Shown here: positions 24,383-37,900 of the stretch, in pieces
How positions within the stretch are numbered: position 1 is the first letter of the stretch
Layout of the letters: each line of letters opens with the position of its first letter
Assembly (NCBI RefSeq): GCF_030463535.1
Contig: NC_132900.1
Span: 31,767,742 to 31,831,741 of the forward strand
Length of the DNA stretch: 64,000 nt
Source of the DNA: Salminus brasiliensis
Taxonomy: Eukaryota; Chordata; Actinopteri; Characiformes; Bryconidae
Direction: 5' to 3'
Position numbers and translations under genes: made by a program
Notes under the pieces: generated by a model
Seen by the model: only the letters and a program-made list of their open reading frames with translations
Told to the model about the DNA's origin: nothing
The model's database searches: none

Positions 24383-26326
24383 ATTATTGTATTTACTTTA
24401 TTTCCATTAAAAAGTCTTAAAAAATTACGTTTTTAAATTTAAAGATAAGAGAATCTTTTATGTCAGGTTTTATTTACTACATCAGATTCTCATCGAATCG
24501 ATTGATTCACTGAATTTAAATGAATCAAAGTGCTCTAAGGAAGGACAACAGGTGGGTCGTGGGCACCTAAGGCTCGCTGGTGTGATGAAGGCCATGAAGG
24601 CCCCACTTCATGACTCATGATAGGGTAGTTATCACATGTTTCACTGGACTCAATTTAGGGCCATTTCATTATTTTAGTTTATATTATTATTATTTAGAAT
24701 AATATCTAATGTATGTTTTTTATTAGTAATAGTTTTTTAATTATTATTATTAATCACTGATTATCTGTTCATGTGTTAGTTTACTGTTCATTAAGTGTTA
24801 GCTTAACTGCTGCTTAATAAACTGCACTTATAAAGACATAACCTGAGAACCTGAGTACCTATTTAAGTATCGTTAATCGACTGTTAATTAATCGTCACAA
24901 TCCCTCCTAGTGTAGACTGCACTGGTTGTAATTAATTTGTCCTCTTTTCTTTAAAATTGGTAGCTAGCAATTAAGATTATAATTGTCTTAGTAATTAGTA
25001 TTTAAGATCACATGACCTGAAGGGACACTAATGGTTATGCAATAGTAAGTAATTAATAGTGGAAATGTAAAGGCAGCTCTTCACAGAATAGATCTGCTGT
25101 CTTTCATTCATCAGAAAACATCATCATGACGGTCCGGAGGTACTCCATCTCCTCCAACACAATTACTGTTCAGCAAAAGAGCGATGCACCAAACCACAGC
25201 AGCGGCAGCAGCAGCGGCAGCAGCAGCGGCAGCGGCAACAGCGGCAGCATGTTCAGCAGACCGACCACAGCAGACAGCAGCAGCGTCAAGGAAACGATGT
25301 CGAGCAAGCGCTCGCTTCAACAGTGCGTCAACCAAACCAGGTGCACATTTGTATTCATTTATTTGTTTATTATACATTATATATTCATAGGAATGAAATT
25401 TCAGGTTCAGCCCACTCCCGTCTAGAACAGCAATCTCTGCTATTGTCGGGTACTGATGTAAGATAATTAGTTCTGGACCCTAAACGTCACTCCAACCCAT
25501 CCCAAAAACACTGGATTGAGCTCCATCAGTCCAGAGAACATAGTTCCACTGCTGCGGAGCCCAAAGCTGGGGGGCTTTATACCCCTCTTGCTGATGCTTG
25601 GCATTTGACCTTGAAATTAGGCCCAAGTGCAACTCATGCTATTACCAAAATTTTTCTATGGAAATTATTCAAACTAGGGGAGTATGAAAAAAGAATCAAT
25701 ATATCAAAGTACTGCGATATTATGTTCTGCAGTACTGTATCGATTCTCAAAAATTAGTAGATTAAAGACTGGTGTTAGTCAGTGGTTCATTGAGTGTTGT
25801 GTTTAAACCCTGACCACTAGTGGGCAGTGATGTACTCCGTCTTTAGATCCCACTGTTCTGATTGGATATAAAGTCAACTTTACTTTTATAGATTTTAAGC
25901 AGATGATGGTATGATTTTATACTATGACACTTTTCCTAAAATTTGATGGCAAAAAAAATGGCAAAATATCACTAAATATAATGATTCATAGCTCCTGTTC
26001 CGTGATAAGTATCATATTTTGAGGTTATTGCCAATACAGAGCCCCTATGAGCATCTAATTATCTGACTTTACTAATCAGAACGACTGTTTTCTACATGCT
26101 TTTGGTCATACAGTGAATAGGCATCATCTTAGGTAGCTGTGTATTGTGGCTCTGAGGGACACTGCACTTAACACAAGTGCTTCATTTGCATTTCAGAGCC
26201 AGAGTGAAGACGGTCACCTTCCTACTGCCCGTGGAGGACATTTACACCAACCGGCCTGTGCTAGCTAACCACGTGCCTGAGCAGAGCTCACGAGATCTTA
26301 ATGCAATAGTGGAAACAGACTCATAA
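22713..26326 (+). CDS. small coiled-coil / disordered protein, 191 aa (CCDC195-like?)
   Basis: Three exons with consistent phases: 22713-22932, 25115-25340, 26197-26326 (576 nt, closing in frame at TAA 26324-26326). Residues 8-31 are a heptad coiled coil (LIRELQGEIKKLESENRALR). Then come a Pro/Glu-rich linker, RRNVSAPAL (an R-x-x-S-x-P site of 14-3-3 type), MTVRRYSISS (a basophilic kinase-like site), a Ser/Gly tract, and a C-terminal block VKTVTFLLPVEDIYTNR. No signal or membrane segment. From memory the two blocks TVRRYSISS and KTVTFLLP resemble human CCDC195, which I could not check. Function unknown. The first exon follows a CpG-rich region; AATAAA at 26762-26767 gives a ~435-nt 3' UTR. 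Intron 1 carries a long (TA)n tract. Confidence 0.68.
24321..24379. repeat. (TA)n microsatellite in intron 1 of the coiled-coil gene
   Basis: About 29 uninterrupted TA units, in an intron that has no other visible feature beyond AT-rich DNA. Confidence 0.95.
25198..25250 (+). repeat. in-frame AGC/GGC triplet repeat (Ser-Gly tract)
   Basis: Alternating AGC and GGC triplets inside exon 2 of the coiled-coil gene give a low-complexity Ser/Gly linker. The other two frames read poly-Ala and poly-Gln-like, which explains the spurious opposite-strand alanine ORF. Confidence 0.9.
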
Positions 26327-26767
26327 TAGCAGGAGAAGGACGCTTATAGCGGGAGAAGGTTGATGATGGTGGGACAAGGACACTGATGGTAGGAGAAGGA
26401 CACAAAAGCGTTGGTGAAAGTTAACGGAGAGGAGGTTTGTCACCCAGCCTAACTCGCTGCTTGCAGCCCGTGTTTTCGGGTCAGGCTGACGTTTGATTTG
26501 TAACACTCAACCTCCCGGTTCTGGCTCTGGTTACAGATTTGGTTTCCCCAAATTCATCTGAGCACAGCGACCTAGTTCTGCCCACAGTCTCCTTCCAGTG
26601 AGACGCCATCCCTGCTTTCCACAGATCCCAGCTCCTGTAACATGACTGCCTGCGCTTTACTTCCTCAACATGAAAATAATGCACACCCTATTGGTGGACT
26701 GCCAGAGTACAGGAAGTGGCATATCACTGGGTCTGTCCGAATATGGGTCTTAAATAATCATAATAAA

Positions 26768-28297
26768 ATAGCGCCCTATCTCCAGCCTCCCACGTGGATC
26801 AGGTGTCCACAGGTCTGAGCGCAGGTCAGATTCCCGTGAAGCCACATGGCCTCTGCACGTGACTGACCGTGATGTAACTTTATGCTCTGCTTGAAGAGCC
26901 TTACAGGGAAATTACTTCCCAAAATCTGCATACGTGAACAGTCATTCAGAGAGGGGGTTTGGTGTGAAATGGTGTACTGTAGAGAAACTTACCAACTCAG
27001 GTTTATCTACAGTGCTGCTGATGGGAACCTGAAACATGTATAGTGTTCTCTTTCAGGTACTGTTCTCCGTTTGCCCTGCACTTGCCCCTCCACTCCTGGG
27101 GGCTCCCACATAAATACTGCCACAATTAGGCGCCCTACACCAAGACAAGACAAGACATCCATATTCACCATTAGTGTTGGACACAGATGGAATTTGGCCT
27201 CTGTCTTTAACCCACCCATGCAGTGAACCAACACACACACTCTCATGATAATACACACACAGTGACAGTAAGCATACATGCTCTGAGTGGTGTGCAGCTA
27301 TTGCTGCAGTGCCTGGGGAGTTGATGTTAGATGCTGGTGTGTTGAGTAGCATGCCTTGGAAACTTTAAATTGTTTGAGATATAGCAAATAATAGGAAATA
27401 TGCAAATAAAAAGCAAATAAACAAGCAAATTACAAAATAATATTTTTATTGAATAAAATGTGTTTTTATATGGAGAGTCACATTATTTCTTTATTTTTTT
27501 ATTTTTATTTTTTTACATTGCGTAGGATCCTAGTTCCACCGCTGGTCTCACGCACCAGACACCAGGCAATGAACCACAGTTGGTAATAACTTTCTGTGAA
27601 GTAGCTTTTATAAGGGTTTCACTGCTCAGATGTCTGGTTTCCTTTCACCTCCATGTTAAACTCTACTGACATTGAGGGAGCATTTCACATCACACTCCCT
27701 GAATGACTGATTTATACAGTATTTACATTTTGATCATGGGTGGCATTCCCTATTAAATGATCCGATTTGCTGCTGAAAGGGGAACAGAGGAAGTTCAGGG
27801 TTTGAAAAAAATTGCAAATAGTGTCACATGATGTGACATCACACTCTGTAAAGGAGCCTTACTCTTAGCATCTGTCTGCAAACTACTGTGACTTCATTTC
27901 CTAATATTCTATTTTTTGTTTAATCAGTGATAAAGTTTACATGTATAAAGCACATAATGTACATATTATACACTCTATACCGACTGTATTTGGTATACAC
28001 AATATTATATAGCAGTGCGTTAAATCAACTTAGACTTTGGTTTAAACTGTTCTGATCTCTTGGTTGGTCTCTGAAAGTAAACAAACACAAACACAGTTAA
28101 ATTAGGTCAGATTTGGTGTAAATTGAAGTCCCTTTACAGAGTCCTGCACACTGCAGTGGAGAGGAGTTTTCTACCTTCATCCTGGAGCGTACAGTTGGTA
28201 ACAATGGCAGCAGAGAACAGAAGAAAAAGTCTGGAGCACGGTGCGATTTCGACAAAACTGGGTTTTGGCACCTGATCTATTTTTTGTTGTTTTTCTT
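26768..28297. other. intergenic DNA between converging genes
   Basis: No supported gene between the 3' end of the coiled-coil gene (+) and that of gucy1b2 (-). AT-rich, with a short (CA)n near 27232-27262. ORFs around 27007-27352 lack splice or homology support. Confidence 0.45.
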
Positions 28298-28764
28298 TTT
28301 ATTTATTGTTTACAAACTTGCAGCGTTGTCTGTAGTCACAAACTGTACATCTCATGTAAATTTGACATGCACAGAGACTACACCTGAGATCATCACAGCT
28401 GTGTACTTACTTGCTTCTCTTGTATATCCAAATTAATTCAAGGTAAAACCTGGAAGGTGTAAATTTGTAAGAAAAATCTCTTTGTTTCAACAGAAGCAGA
28501 ATCTGAATAGCGATTGCTCAGCATTTGTGATGAGTCACATTTAATAAATCATCTGCCCTATTTTATCAGTGTTACAAAGAAGAATTATAAACGTGCATTG
28601 ACAAAAATAGCATAAAATCCTTCAGCTAAAAATAAAATACTTCACTGCTACTGTAATAAAAAGATTTTAAAAGAATAGAGAATTGTTTTCTTAATTTCAA
28701 TATTGTTACAATATACTGGCTCGTCAGCATTGGCCGATCGGTCAGGTCACAGTTATCCTCCTTT

Positions 28765-28955
28765 TTAGACCACCACACAGAACCTGCTACAGACGTGCCG
28801 TTTACTGTGAGCAGCAGCTGGTGGAGGGTCAGCTCCGTCTGGGCCACGGCGGACGGCCTCGTTCAAATCGAATGGCTCATCTTCAGACCTGTTCCCACTG
28901 TGCAGACTGCCATAGCTCTCAGAGTCCTGGGATTTGCCTGTTCGTGAATGAAGCT
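28765..28955 (-). CDS. gucy1b2: gucy1b2 terminal exon with CaaX box
   Basis: The acceptor AAAACAG|AG at 28956 matches phase 1 of the donor at 30729 (CGAG|GTACCG), giving ...[20 protein letters not shown]... The exon encodes 62 residues: an acidic Ser-rich stretch, a Pro/Ala patch and [12 protein letters not shown] followed by TAA. C751 of CVVV is a prenylation candidate, and C747 with flanking basic residues could be a second membrane signal. An alternative acceptor 14 nt upstream (TTCCTCAG|CCC) would shift the frame and end at 28863 (…LKMSHSI) without CaaX. Confidence 0.68.
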
Positions 28956-31900
28956 CTGTTTTATAAGGGCTGAGGAACACAGTGAGTATATTTTTGTGCA
29001 AAGTTCATCTAATTCATTTAGAGGCACGTGAGTAATCTGATTATAGGAACATCTTGGGCCTACATGAGCCACTCCGTAGTCAGATTTTTATATATCTAGA
29101 TCATGCATACACCATATCAGTGGAATTTATCAGATTTTTATATGGACTCTGACACACATTGCTCCATAATAGGACATTGCTTGGGAGAACTATAAGCTCA
29201 AGTCTTCTGGCTCACTAGAGAGGTTGGGAAAAGGTTTGAAGTAGGGCTGGGCAATTAATCTGCAATTAAACTAAACCGGCATACAGAACCGCTAACTGGC
29301 GCAATCTTGCTTATGTCAATTATTTATTTAATTATTTATGTTAATACTTCCCCCACTGTGTGTGTGTTCATGTGCTGTCCCCTTAAAAACATACTACAGC
29401 ATGTGTAGCCAGGTGACTCCTCCTCGTCCAGTCTATGACATGGAAGCAACATGGAGGCGAACTCAAACACAGAGCCAACTGAGCAACTCCAGCAGCTTCT
29501 CTAATATTCGTTAATTGTAACTGAGGTTAAATGTTCAATTATTCGTGATACTGATTTGAGGTCATACAGTCCAGCACTAATTTGAGGCCCTTCTGTCCCT
29601 TCATAACCGCCGTCCGAACCCTCTGGCCTGAGGCCATATCTGGCCTGTGAGACATGTTTATATGGTCTCTTAATATCTAAAATATATTGTTACATATTGC
29701 CCACAATTATTATTATTATTATTTTTATTGTCTTCTCTGCATTTTGTATCCGTAGTCACATGGTTTTCTTAAAGGATTCTGCTAGGAAAACACACAACAA
29801 ACCACCATAAACTGTTTAACTACAACTAACTAGCCTTAAATTACTAGTTAAATATATCTGGAAAACAAGATCTGAAAACAACAACACATTTTTTAGCTAC
29901 AACTTGAAGAAGACCACCTGGCCAGTGGCTCACTGCTAATCTGAGTTACATTCATATAGAAAGCAATAAAATACCTGTAAGGCTTTTAGCACTGGGCAGG
30001 GCTTCAGTAAACAGGGCAGGAGGCTCACCCTCAGTCAAACTGTCACCATACCGCATGGCTACAGTGGGCCGTCTGTCATTGCTTTGAATGGCTTTAGGAA
30101 AGTGGAGAGAGACAGAGACTCAATATGCACTATATGGACAAAAGTATTGGGACATCAAGAGTGATGATGTTGATCTGCTCCAGAGAGTCCTATTCTATTG
30201 GCAGTACTTCTTTCTCTACAAGGACGAGACAAGCCGTGTGTGTGTCTGTGTGTGTGTGCATTTGCACATCTGTGTCAGCAATGGGTGCAACGTAAAGTAG
30301 GCAAATGCATTCATTAGAAGGGATGTCCACAAACCTTTGGACATAGAGTGTAGCTTTACTAAATACATTTAAAAATGACACATGTGGCACAACCCATGAA
30401 GCATCAACAAAGGTACACTATATTTCAAAAGTATCTGGACACCCCTTCTGATCAGCGAATTGAGCTATTTTGATGTGCACTCTTGTAGCTGATCCTGAGC
30501 CTAAGATGCCCACTGTCCAGTGTTGACTAGAGAGGTACAGCAGCCTCCACTGACTGTTCATAGGGGACGTTCAAACTAGTGGGAGGGAACTAGGACTGAC
30601 AAAAATGTGAAAAATCCCCTAAAAAAACAAAATCAAGCCACTTTCATTGGTTGTTCGGATTCAGTATTAGGATACAGGTCTGAAGTATTTCTTTGTGTTC
30701 GTAAACAAAAGAGCAGAAACTCGCGGTACCTCGCAAAGATGGTCTAAAAGCAGGTAACTCCGAGCTGCAGTCATGACTAGACAGAACCGACTCCTGGCCT
30801 GAGCCAGCTTCCCTTGTCCAGCGGCCCATGATCTCACTGTCTGTGGCTCTCAGGTTCTTCTGGAGGAAATAGGTCCGCATCCTGCCTTTACCCTTCACAT
30901 CGATCTCCCCACGCTCCGCTAACTGAAAGCCCTTATCCCGCAGAGCGCTGGAGAGACAGCACAGAGAAAGATAAGGGGTTGTAAGGCTCAAGCGTGGTTA
31001 TATGCAGTCTTATGCATCTTGAGTTTGCCTGAATGAAAATCAAATGTACTTTAATTATTGAATAACGTGCTAAAATTTATATAAAAACAAAAAAAGGTTA
31101 ATTAACATAAATTACACAAATAAACAATTACATTATTTAAAAACACTGAATATGCAAATATGTCTAGGCCACAACAGAGATTATTCCACATACTTTCAAG
31201 CCACTGAAGTTAAAAGAGCAAAGACGCTGAAGAAATTACCAGCTTTTTAAACTGTCAGACAATAAGAAAACATTTAGACAAGAGGTTTGTACAGGTTTAA
31301 TGAATCATCTGAAATGTATGAGCATGCTTTACACATTATGCTGGGCCTCAATGCTGGGGGGCTTTATACCCCTCTAGCCCACGCCTGGCATTAGGCAGCA
31401 TGGAGCCAATAGGATCATGATGTTTATCTATTGGCTCTAGAATACTGCCTATTCTATTGGCAGTACATTTATACATCTGTGTCAGCTGAATGCATCAAAA
31501 TGTCTGTTTACAACCAGTACAATGTTTCATTATATAGATTATTTAAACCAATATCTCACTTGTCAAATTTTTAAATAAGCACATTTTAATGAGTATTATA
31601 ACTAAAATTGATTGTAAGTCTGAAAATCAAAAAACAGTTTAACTGTTACCTTGAGGCTGATGTATTTTTACTTCCTCACCCAGCAATTCATGACAAACCC
31701 CTACTGAATTCATTTCCAGAACACTAACCACTACTAGCTTTATTCCCCATATGTCCCATTCTCAGGTGAGTTACAGCTTTAAACTGAGACTGAAACTCAC
31801 TGATACACGGTGGGGCTGACATGGATTTTGTTAGGCAGGCCGTGGCTCTCCATGCGAGAGGCTGTGTTCACCGTGTCACCAAACAGGCAGTAGCGCGGCA

Positions 31901-34900
31901 TCTTCTCCCCAACCACACCTGCAAGTACAGGGCCGCTGTGCAAGCCCACCCGAATCTGGAGAAGCCGGGCAGGAGAGGTACATGCAGGGTTACCCAAAGA
32001 AAATGAGATTACCATTATTAACATTAACATATAATTTAGAATACATGGTGTTTTACTGATAGTCAACCAAAAGGTTCTACTGGAGTCTGCACCTTTCTCT
32101 ACAATACACCACTTCACATCTAACCACTCGAAATGACTCCCTTCTCACCTGAATGGGGCCTCCTGTGACAGGGTTGGTGACCTCTTTAGCAGCCATAATC
32201 ATTCCTAGGGCAAAGTTAGCCACTCGCTCTGCATGACTGGACACTGGGATCGGTACACCACCCACTACCATGTAGGCATCACCTATCGTTTCAACCTGTG
32301 AGATCAATGCATTTATCATCAGAATCGGCGACTCAAACAACTGATATAATTGTTGACTGTTGTTGATTATATTCCATGATGAGAAACTAAATATCATTTA
32401 TTTGTGTTACATAAAAAATACATAATAAAAACTGTCAATGTGGAGAAATTAGCTAGCATTAGTTCATTTTGACTTGCTTACTTGCTATGAAGTTATAAAG
32501 TTTGTTAGACTGTTTTATCAGAAGGTCACTGGTAACTGGTTTATAGTCGAATAATATAGTCGTTACTACATTTTCAGGTAGATATTAATTTTACCACTTC
32601 TCATGTGTAATGATTTGTACTTTGTGCTTTATTGTGCGTCTGTAAAAATGTACTTTCTAACGTTTGTCATTTTACAAGTTGGAACAAATATCATAATATC
32701 TGTGACAATCAGAGAAAATACATACATATTAATAAAATTATATTTTTTTCATTTCATTGATCTCATGTTAGGTTAGAGTAGTTAACTTCATAAAAAAGTA
32801 AAATTACAGGTAAAGTAAAAAACTGGGTGCTGAAACTAAGTGACCATCTATTTTGGGATCAACTCACCCAGCCTGTTTGGTTATTCACATTAACTTATTC
32901 TTATGACCTATTATTTATAATTATGCATGAAGTAGTGTGAATTTATATATTTATTTATTTATTTAGCATATATGTGTATGGAGTCCCACAGCGTTTTATT
33001 TTAGGGCCTATTACATTGATTTCAACTGTGAAAAGTGTAGTTAAGAGAAACCAGAACCAGACTGAGCAAATTGTGGTCCTGCTGTACATACGGTATTTAA
33101 GGGTTTAACCCAGCATGTGGCAATAAACAAAACAATAATATTCAAAAATTCAAGACTGTAGTAAATCATGGGTTTACCTTGTAAACATTGTGAACGGTTG
33201 TGAGGCGGTCGAACTTGAGGTACATGGAGTTAAGCATGATGACGATCTGAATAGGCTCACACTGTGAGCAGATGGTGGTGAAGGTTACCACATCACTGAA
33301 GAGGATGGTGCACTCCTTAAACTCACCTAGAGAGCAGAACAGCATTGAAAAACTATTAATAAAACCTGCAAAGTAAAGCACAGTACCTGAGGATAGGTGT
33401 AGCGGTGTGCACTGCATCTATTATACACTGGTTTTATGAGTGACACTGTGCTTCCCTTCGGCTATGCTCAAACAGCAGTCACTGTACATCACTTCATCTG
33501 TGTCTTAACCCTTTAAAAGTCTGAACCAGTAAATAACTGCCATACAATATGTGTTTATTTGACCTTATTATCAACTATTTGTAAAAACATTACATTTAAA
33601 AAATCAGTTTTTTTTTAAACGAACCAAACTAAATAAACCACAAAACTGTTTCACTTCTTTACACTCTGCCTTTAAAACTTTACTCAAGTCATTTCAAACT
33701 TAGTAATCTGTATGTAGTTTTCTGGTGCATGCAGTGCAAAAATTTTATGTTCCTATTTATTTAATTAATTCTATTATTATTATTATTATTATTAATATTA
33801 ATATAATTAATAATAATTATTATTATTATTAAATAATTAATAATAATAATCTTCAGCTAGTTACAAAAACTCAAATACAGCTCTTAAAAATAAAGACATG
33901 TTTGCAATATGAGGGACCTCTTCAGCCCTCGTTTCTTGTGAATGTCTGTGGCTTGTGCTCGGAGTAAGTACAGTAGGCAAGTTTATATTTGTTGAGTACA
34001 TGGAGTGTTTTTCAGTTCAGTTCTTCAAACTTGTGTCTAAGAACCGCAGGCTTCCAACAGCGTATTAGAACTTCAGAGACGAGCTGCCTGCTGTTATTAA
34101 AAATAGATGAGTCTGCGGCAGAGCCTGGGAAACAGCCGGCATCACTGCACTTCATTAAGACTTTCCAGACTGCGTTCAGATCTGAGCACTCGCCCAAATG
34201 ACTGAGGACGTGTCTTCATCTTGGTAATAACACAAGTCTGCGGAATGACTTGCTGCTTTCTGTTTGAGGGGAACTCCGCCTATTTTTCGAAATGTCTACA
34301 TGATTAAATGGTTAAGATGAGCTCAGAGCTGACTCAGGGTTGTTCACAGCAGTGTTGATAGAAACCAGACGTTGCACACAAAGGAAACCGACCTCCGCCT
34401 TTAAGCTATCCGTGCAGTGAACACACACATACACACACCCACATGCCTGGATCTACGCCGTCCAGAAAGCAGTTGGGGGTTAGGTGCCTTGTGCAAGGCC
34501 TGTTGTCTATCTATCTAACCTTGAGGCCACAGCTGCACCTATTAACGTATATCTCAGCTGAGAAAGCCAGGGTCAGAGCAAAGGGGCAGCCATGTGTAAG
34601 AGCCGCCAGGAGCAGAAAGGGTTTAGGGCCTCGCTCAAGAGCCTAATGGTATGGTGGAGCCGACAGCCAACACTGAACATCTATTTACAACAGCCTTTTC
34701 CTCTCCTCCCCATCTCATTCACCTGCCTCCACTCTCTTGCCCTCCTTCAGCTGGTTGGCCACGTGTTTGGGCAGCATGGCGTACAGCAGGTTCTCGGTCT
34801 TCTGCTTCTCCTGCTCCAGGTGCTGCGAGAGCTGGCGTAGCTCCTCCTTTTTGCGCTCCAGCTGGCTGGACAGCTCCATCTCAGCCAGCCGCTGCTGGTT

Positions 34901-37900
34901 GAGCAGGATGAGGTGGCGCGTGGCGTCGTGCGGGGCGATGTCCGACAGGTACATCCGCCTCTCCTCCAGCTCCTGCAGGCTACGGAGCAAAGGGGATGCC
35001 TGGTACAGCATGCAGCACAAAGAGGCCATCCACAACATCTGACCTGAGACAAGAGAGGTGGAGAAGAGGAAAGTCTGTCCAACACTGCTTTTATACAGAT
35101 AAAGATGTAAATTATTTGCATTAATTTCATTTATGAAATAATGGCAGTTTACATAATCTTATGCTGTACCATTTCAGGTTACAAAGTGGAGAAATAGGGG
35201 TATTGGGACACTTTCACCTACAGGTGCAACATCCCATTCTAAACCCACAGGCATTAATCTGGAGCTGGTCCCCCTCTGCAGCTCTACCAGCAGCAGCAGG
35301 TCTGGAGCTCTGCTGCAGTTACTGAGTCAGTTGGAGGCTTTTCTGCTCTCTGTTCTGAGCTCAGCACTCGGCCCTGACCCCGCTCTGTAACTTTACGTGG
35401 TCTGACAGACACTCGGTGGCTGAGCTGCTCTCTGTGAGCTGTTCTTCCTAAACTCTTCCACTGTTCAATAATAACACCACTCACAGCTGATGGAGGAAGA
35501 TCTAGGAGGAAGGAAATTTCACCAGCTGACTTGTTGTAGTTGGTGCAGCGGTGTCTCCTATTACATACAGAACCATGCTGGAGTTCAGTGAGCTCTTCAG
35601 AACCTCCCGTTCTTTCACTGATGGGTGGAAGAAAGACAGACTGCAGGACTAGAGGCTGGATTTTATACACCTGTGATAATGGAACTGAATCAAACACCTG
35701 AATTCAATGATTAAGAAGTGTGTCTCAATACTTTTGTCCATATAGTGCAGCTCCTACCTCTGAGCTCCAGCATAGGTGTGTCTTTCCAGCTCTCGGGCAT
35801 CATCTCTCGACGAGTTTGCAGAACAAAATGGCTGTTGATGAACTTGCGAATGCTGGCGATGGTGAAGGTGACTTCTGGGTGCAGGATGGTGAAGTACTGG
35901 TCCAGCTGAATCCCCATGGTCTGCAGTCCAGGCACAATCTTTTGCACCGTCACCCCTGCCTGCCTCACTCTTAACTAGATGGATGGACAGACAAAGAATA
36001 CTGAGGATTTGGAGGTTTAGTACTACACTATGATTTCCATCATATTCTTTTAAATTAATGTAATTAATGATGAACGATTTAAGTCATGATGTCTTACGTC
36101 TTCGTCAAACACAATATGGAAAGGAAAGGCATTGCAGAAAGTCTTCAGGTCTATGCACAGTTCATCAGGATACACAGGCTCAAATCCCCTCAAAAGTTTA
36201 CCTGAGAAGAAACACAAAAGAGTCCAGTGCTCCACAGCTTAACTCTCGCCCACGCCTGGCATTAGGCAGCATGGTGCCAATAGGGTCATGATGTTTATCT
36301 GCTCCAGAGAGTCCTATTCTATTGGCAGTTCTTCTCTACATGGACTAGACAAGCTGTGAGAGTGTGTGCATTAGCACATTTGTGTCAACAATGTGTGCAA
36401 CTTAAAGAAGCTGAATGCATTCCTTAGTAAAAGTGTCCACTAAAATGTTTATACATATAATGCATCATGATATTATAATTATATAATAATCACCAACCTT
36501 TAGATCTGACCAGGTTTGGCCTCATATTTATGCTTCTATTATTTCTGAACATTAAAATACACATGTAATGTGAATGTATGATTATTAAATATGAAGTATG
36601 AATGAACTGCATAAATAAACAATGTATGTACTCCACATACTGCAAGAAAACATTCAAAAACAAAACAAATCAAGTGCTGATTGTTTACAAGAAAACAGAC
36701 AAAGCTTTTACCTTTTCCCAGCTGCACCAAGCTCCTGACTGTCTCCCAGTGGTTCCTCCGTGCAGCACATGTAAGTTTCTTCATCTGCCTCGTCTTCTCC
36801 ACCTCCTAGATAGACAGGATAAGTGATGTGTAGAAATTATGTTAAAATTTTTGAATTGCAAAATACACACAAAATATAAGCTGAAAAAAAGGTTTTCTCT
36901 GCAGTTAAACATGAGGAGGGTCATTTTCACCCTGAAGATGCTTAAGACAACACAAGGGTTAAACATTGCACTGCAAATTTCTATTTCCATTACAAACTCT
37001 AGTACCACAATGTAATTTAAATCCTATAAATTTGCAGAAATAAGGGCTGCGTTTTATTTGTGCATTTGAAGGATTCTGGACTGGCCTTGCTCTCTACATG
37101 TGGGTAGATATCTCTCAGAGCAGATACCACTTCAGAGCATTTGCTAGCCGATGGTGGCAGCTGGAAAAGAGGCAGTGGCTGGTTGCGCATGTGTTGGAGG
37201 AGGCGTGTGCCAGTCCTAATCCTCCCAGTGTCTGGATAGGTACATGTGATTGGGGGGAGAGTACTAACCAGTGGGTTGGGCATTTGGAAAATTGGGAAAA
37301 AAATTATTTCCTTTAAATGAGCAAACGCCACGTTTTCATCAGAGAAAACCCTTAAATCAACTTCTTCAGCTTGAAATTGAAAGACTCATCCTACACTGAC
37401 CCCAACATTATAGAGACAGTGGAACATCACCTTTGTTCAGACTTCCATGAAAGCTGTTTCCCACCAGAGTACAGAAAAGTACGGGTCATACTGGACAGAA
37501 CAGGGGAGTTTACACAGTGTTCAGATACACAAGGCTGAAGGAAAGCAAGCCTATGCCCTTTTTCACCTGCTTGTTCATAAGCACTGCGCTGTGTCCGCAC
37601 CCTGAGGTCTGAGCCCGCTGGGAAGGTGAAGTTGTGTTTTTGCTGCAGATTTTGTCTGGGAAGGCTGGGAAGGCTGGGCGCTGGGTTATGAGGAAAACGA
37701 TGTGCTCCTTCTTCCCTGTTCTCTCCACCTCCTCCATCTGATTCACAATCTCCATCTCTATCCGACTGTTGAAGAAGTCTTTCGCTACGGCTCCAATGAT
37801 GCCTAAACCCATAATTAACAAACAATTAGGCTTGGCTTCAATATTTCTCCACATGCAACATCAGCCATAACATTAGTACCACTCTCAGGTGAAGTGAATA

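Noticed and set aside
25111-25377. Minus-strand poly-Ala ORF
   Set aside because: Antisense reading of the AGC/GGC tract in exon 2 of the plus-strand coiled-coil gene.
34737-35130. 100-127 aa ORFs on both strands around 34.7-35.1 kb
   Set aside because: Shadow frames of gucy1b2 exon 10 (35043-34723); the real frame gives the coiled coil and the [14 protein letters not shown] motif.
35284-35697. 137-aa minus-strand ORF in gucy1b2 intron 9
   Set aside because: Falls between well-defined exons 9 and 10, overlaps MITE-derived sequence and has no matching phase.
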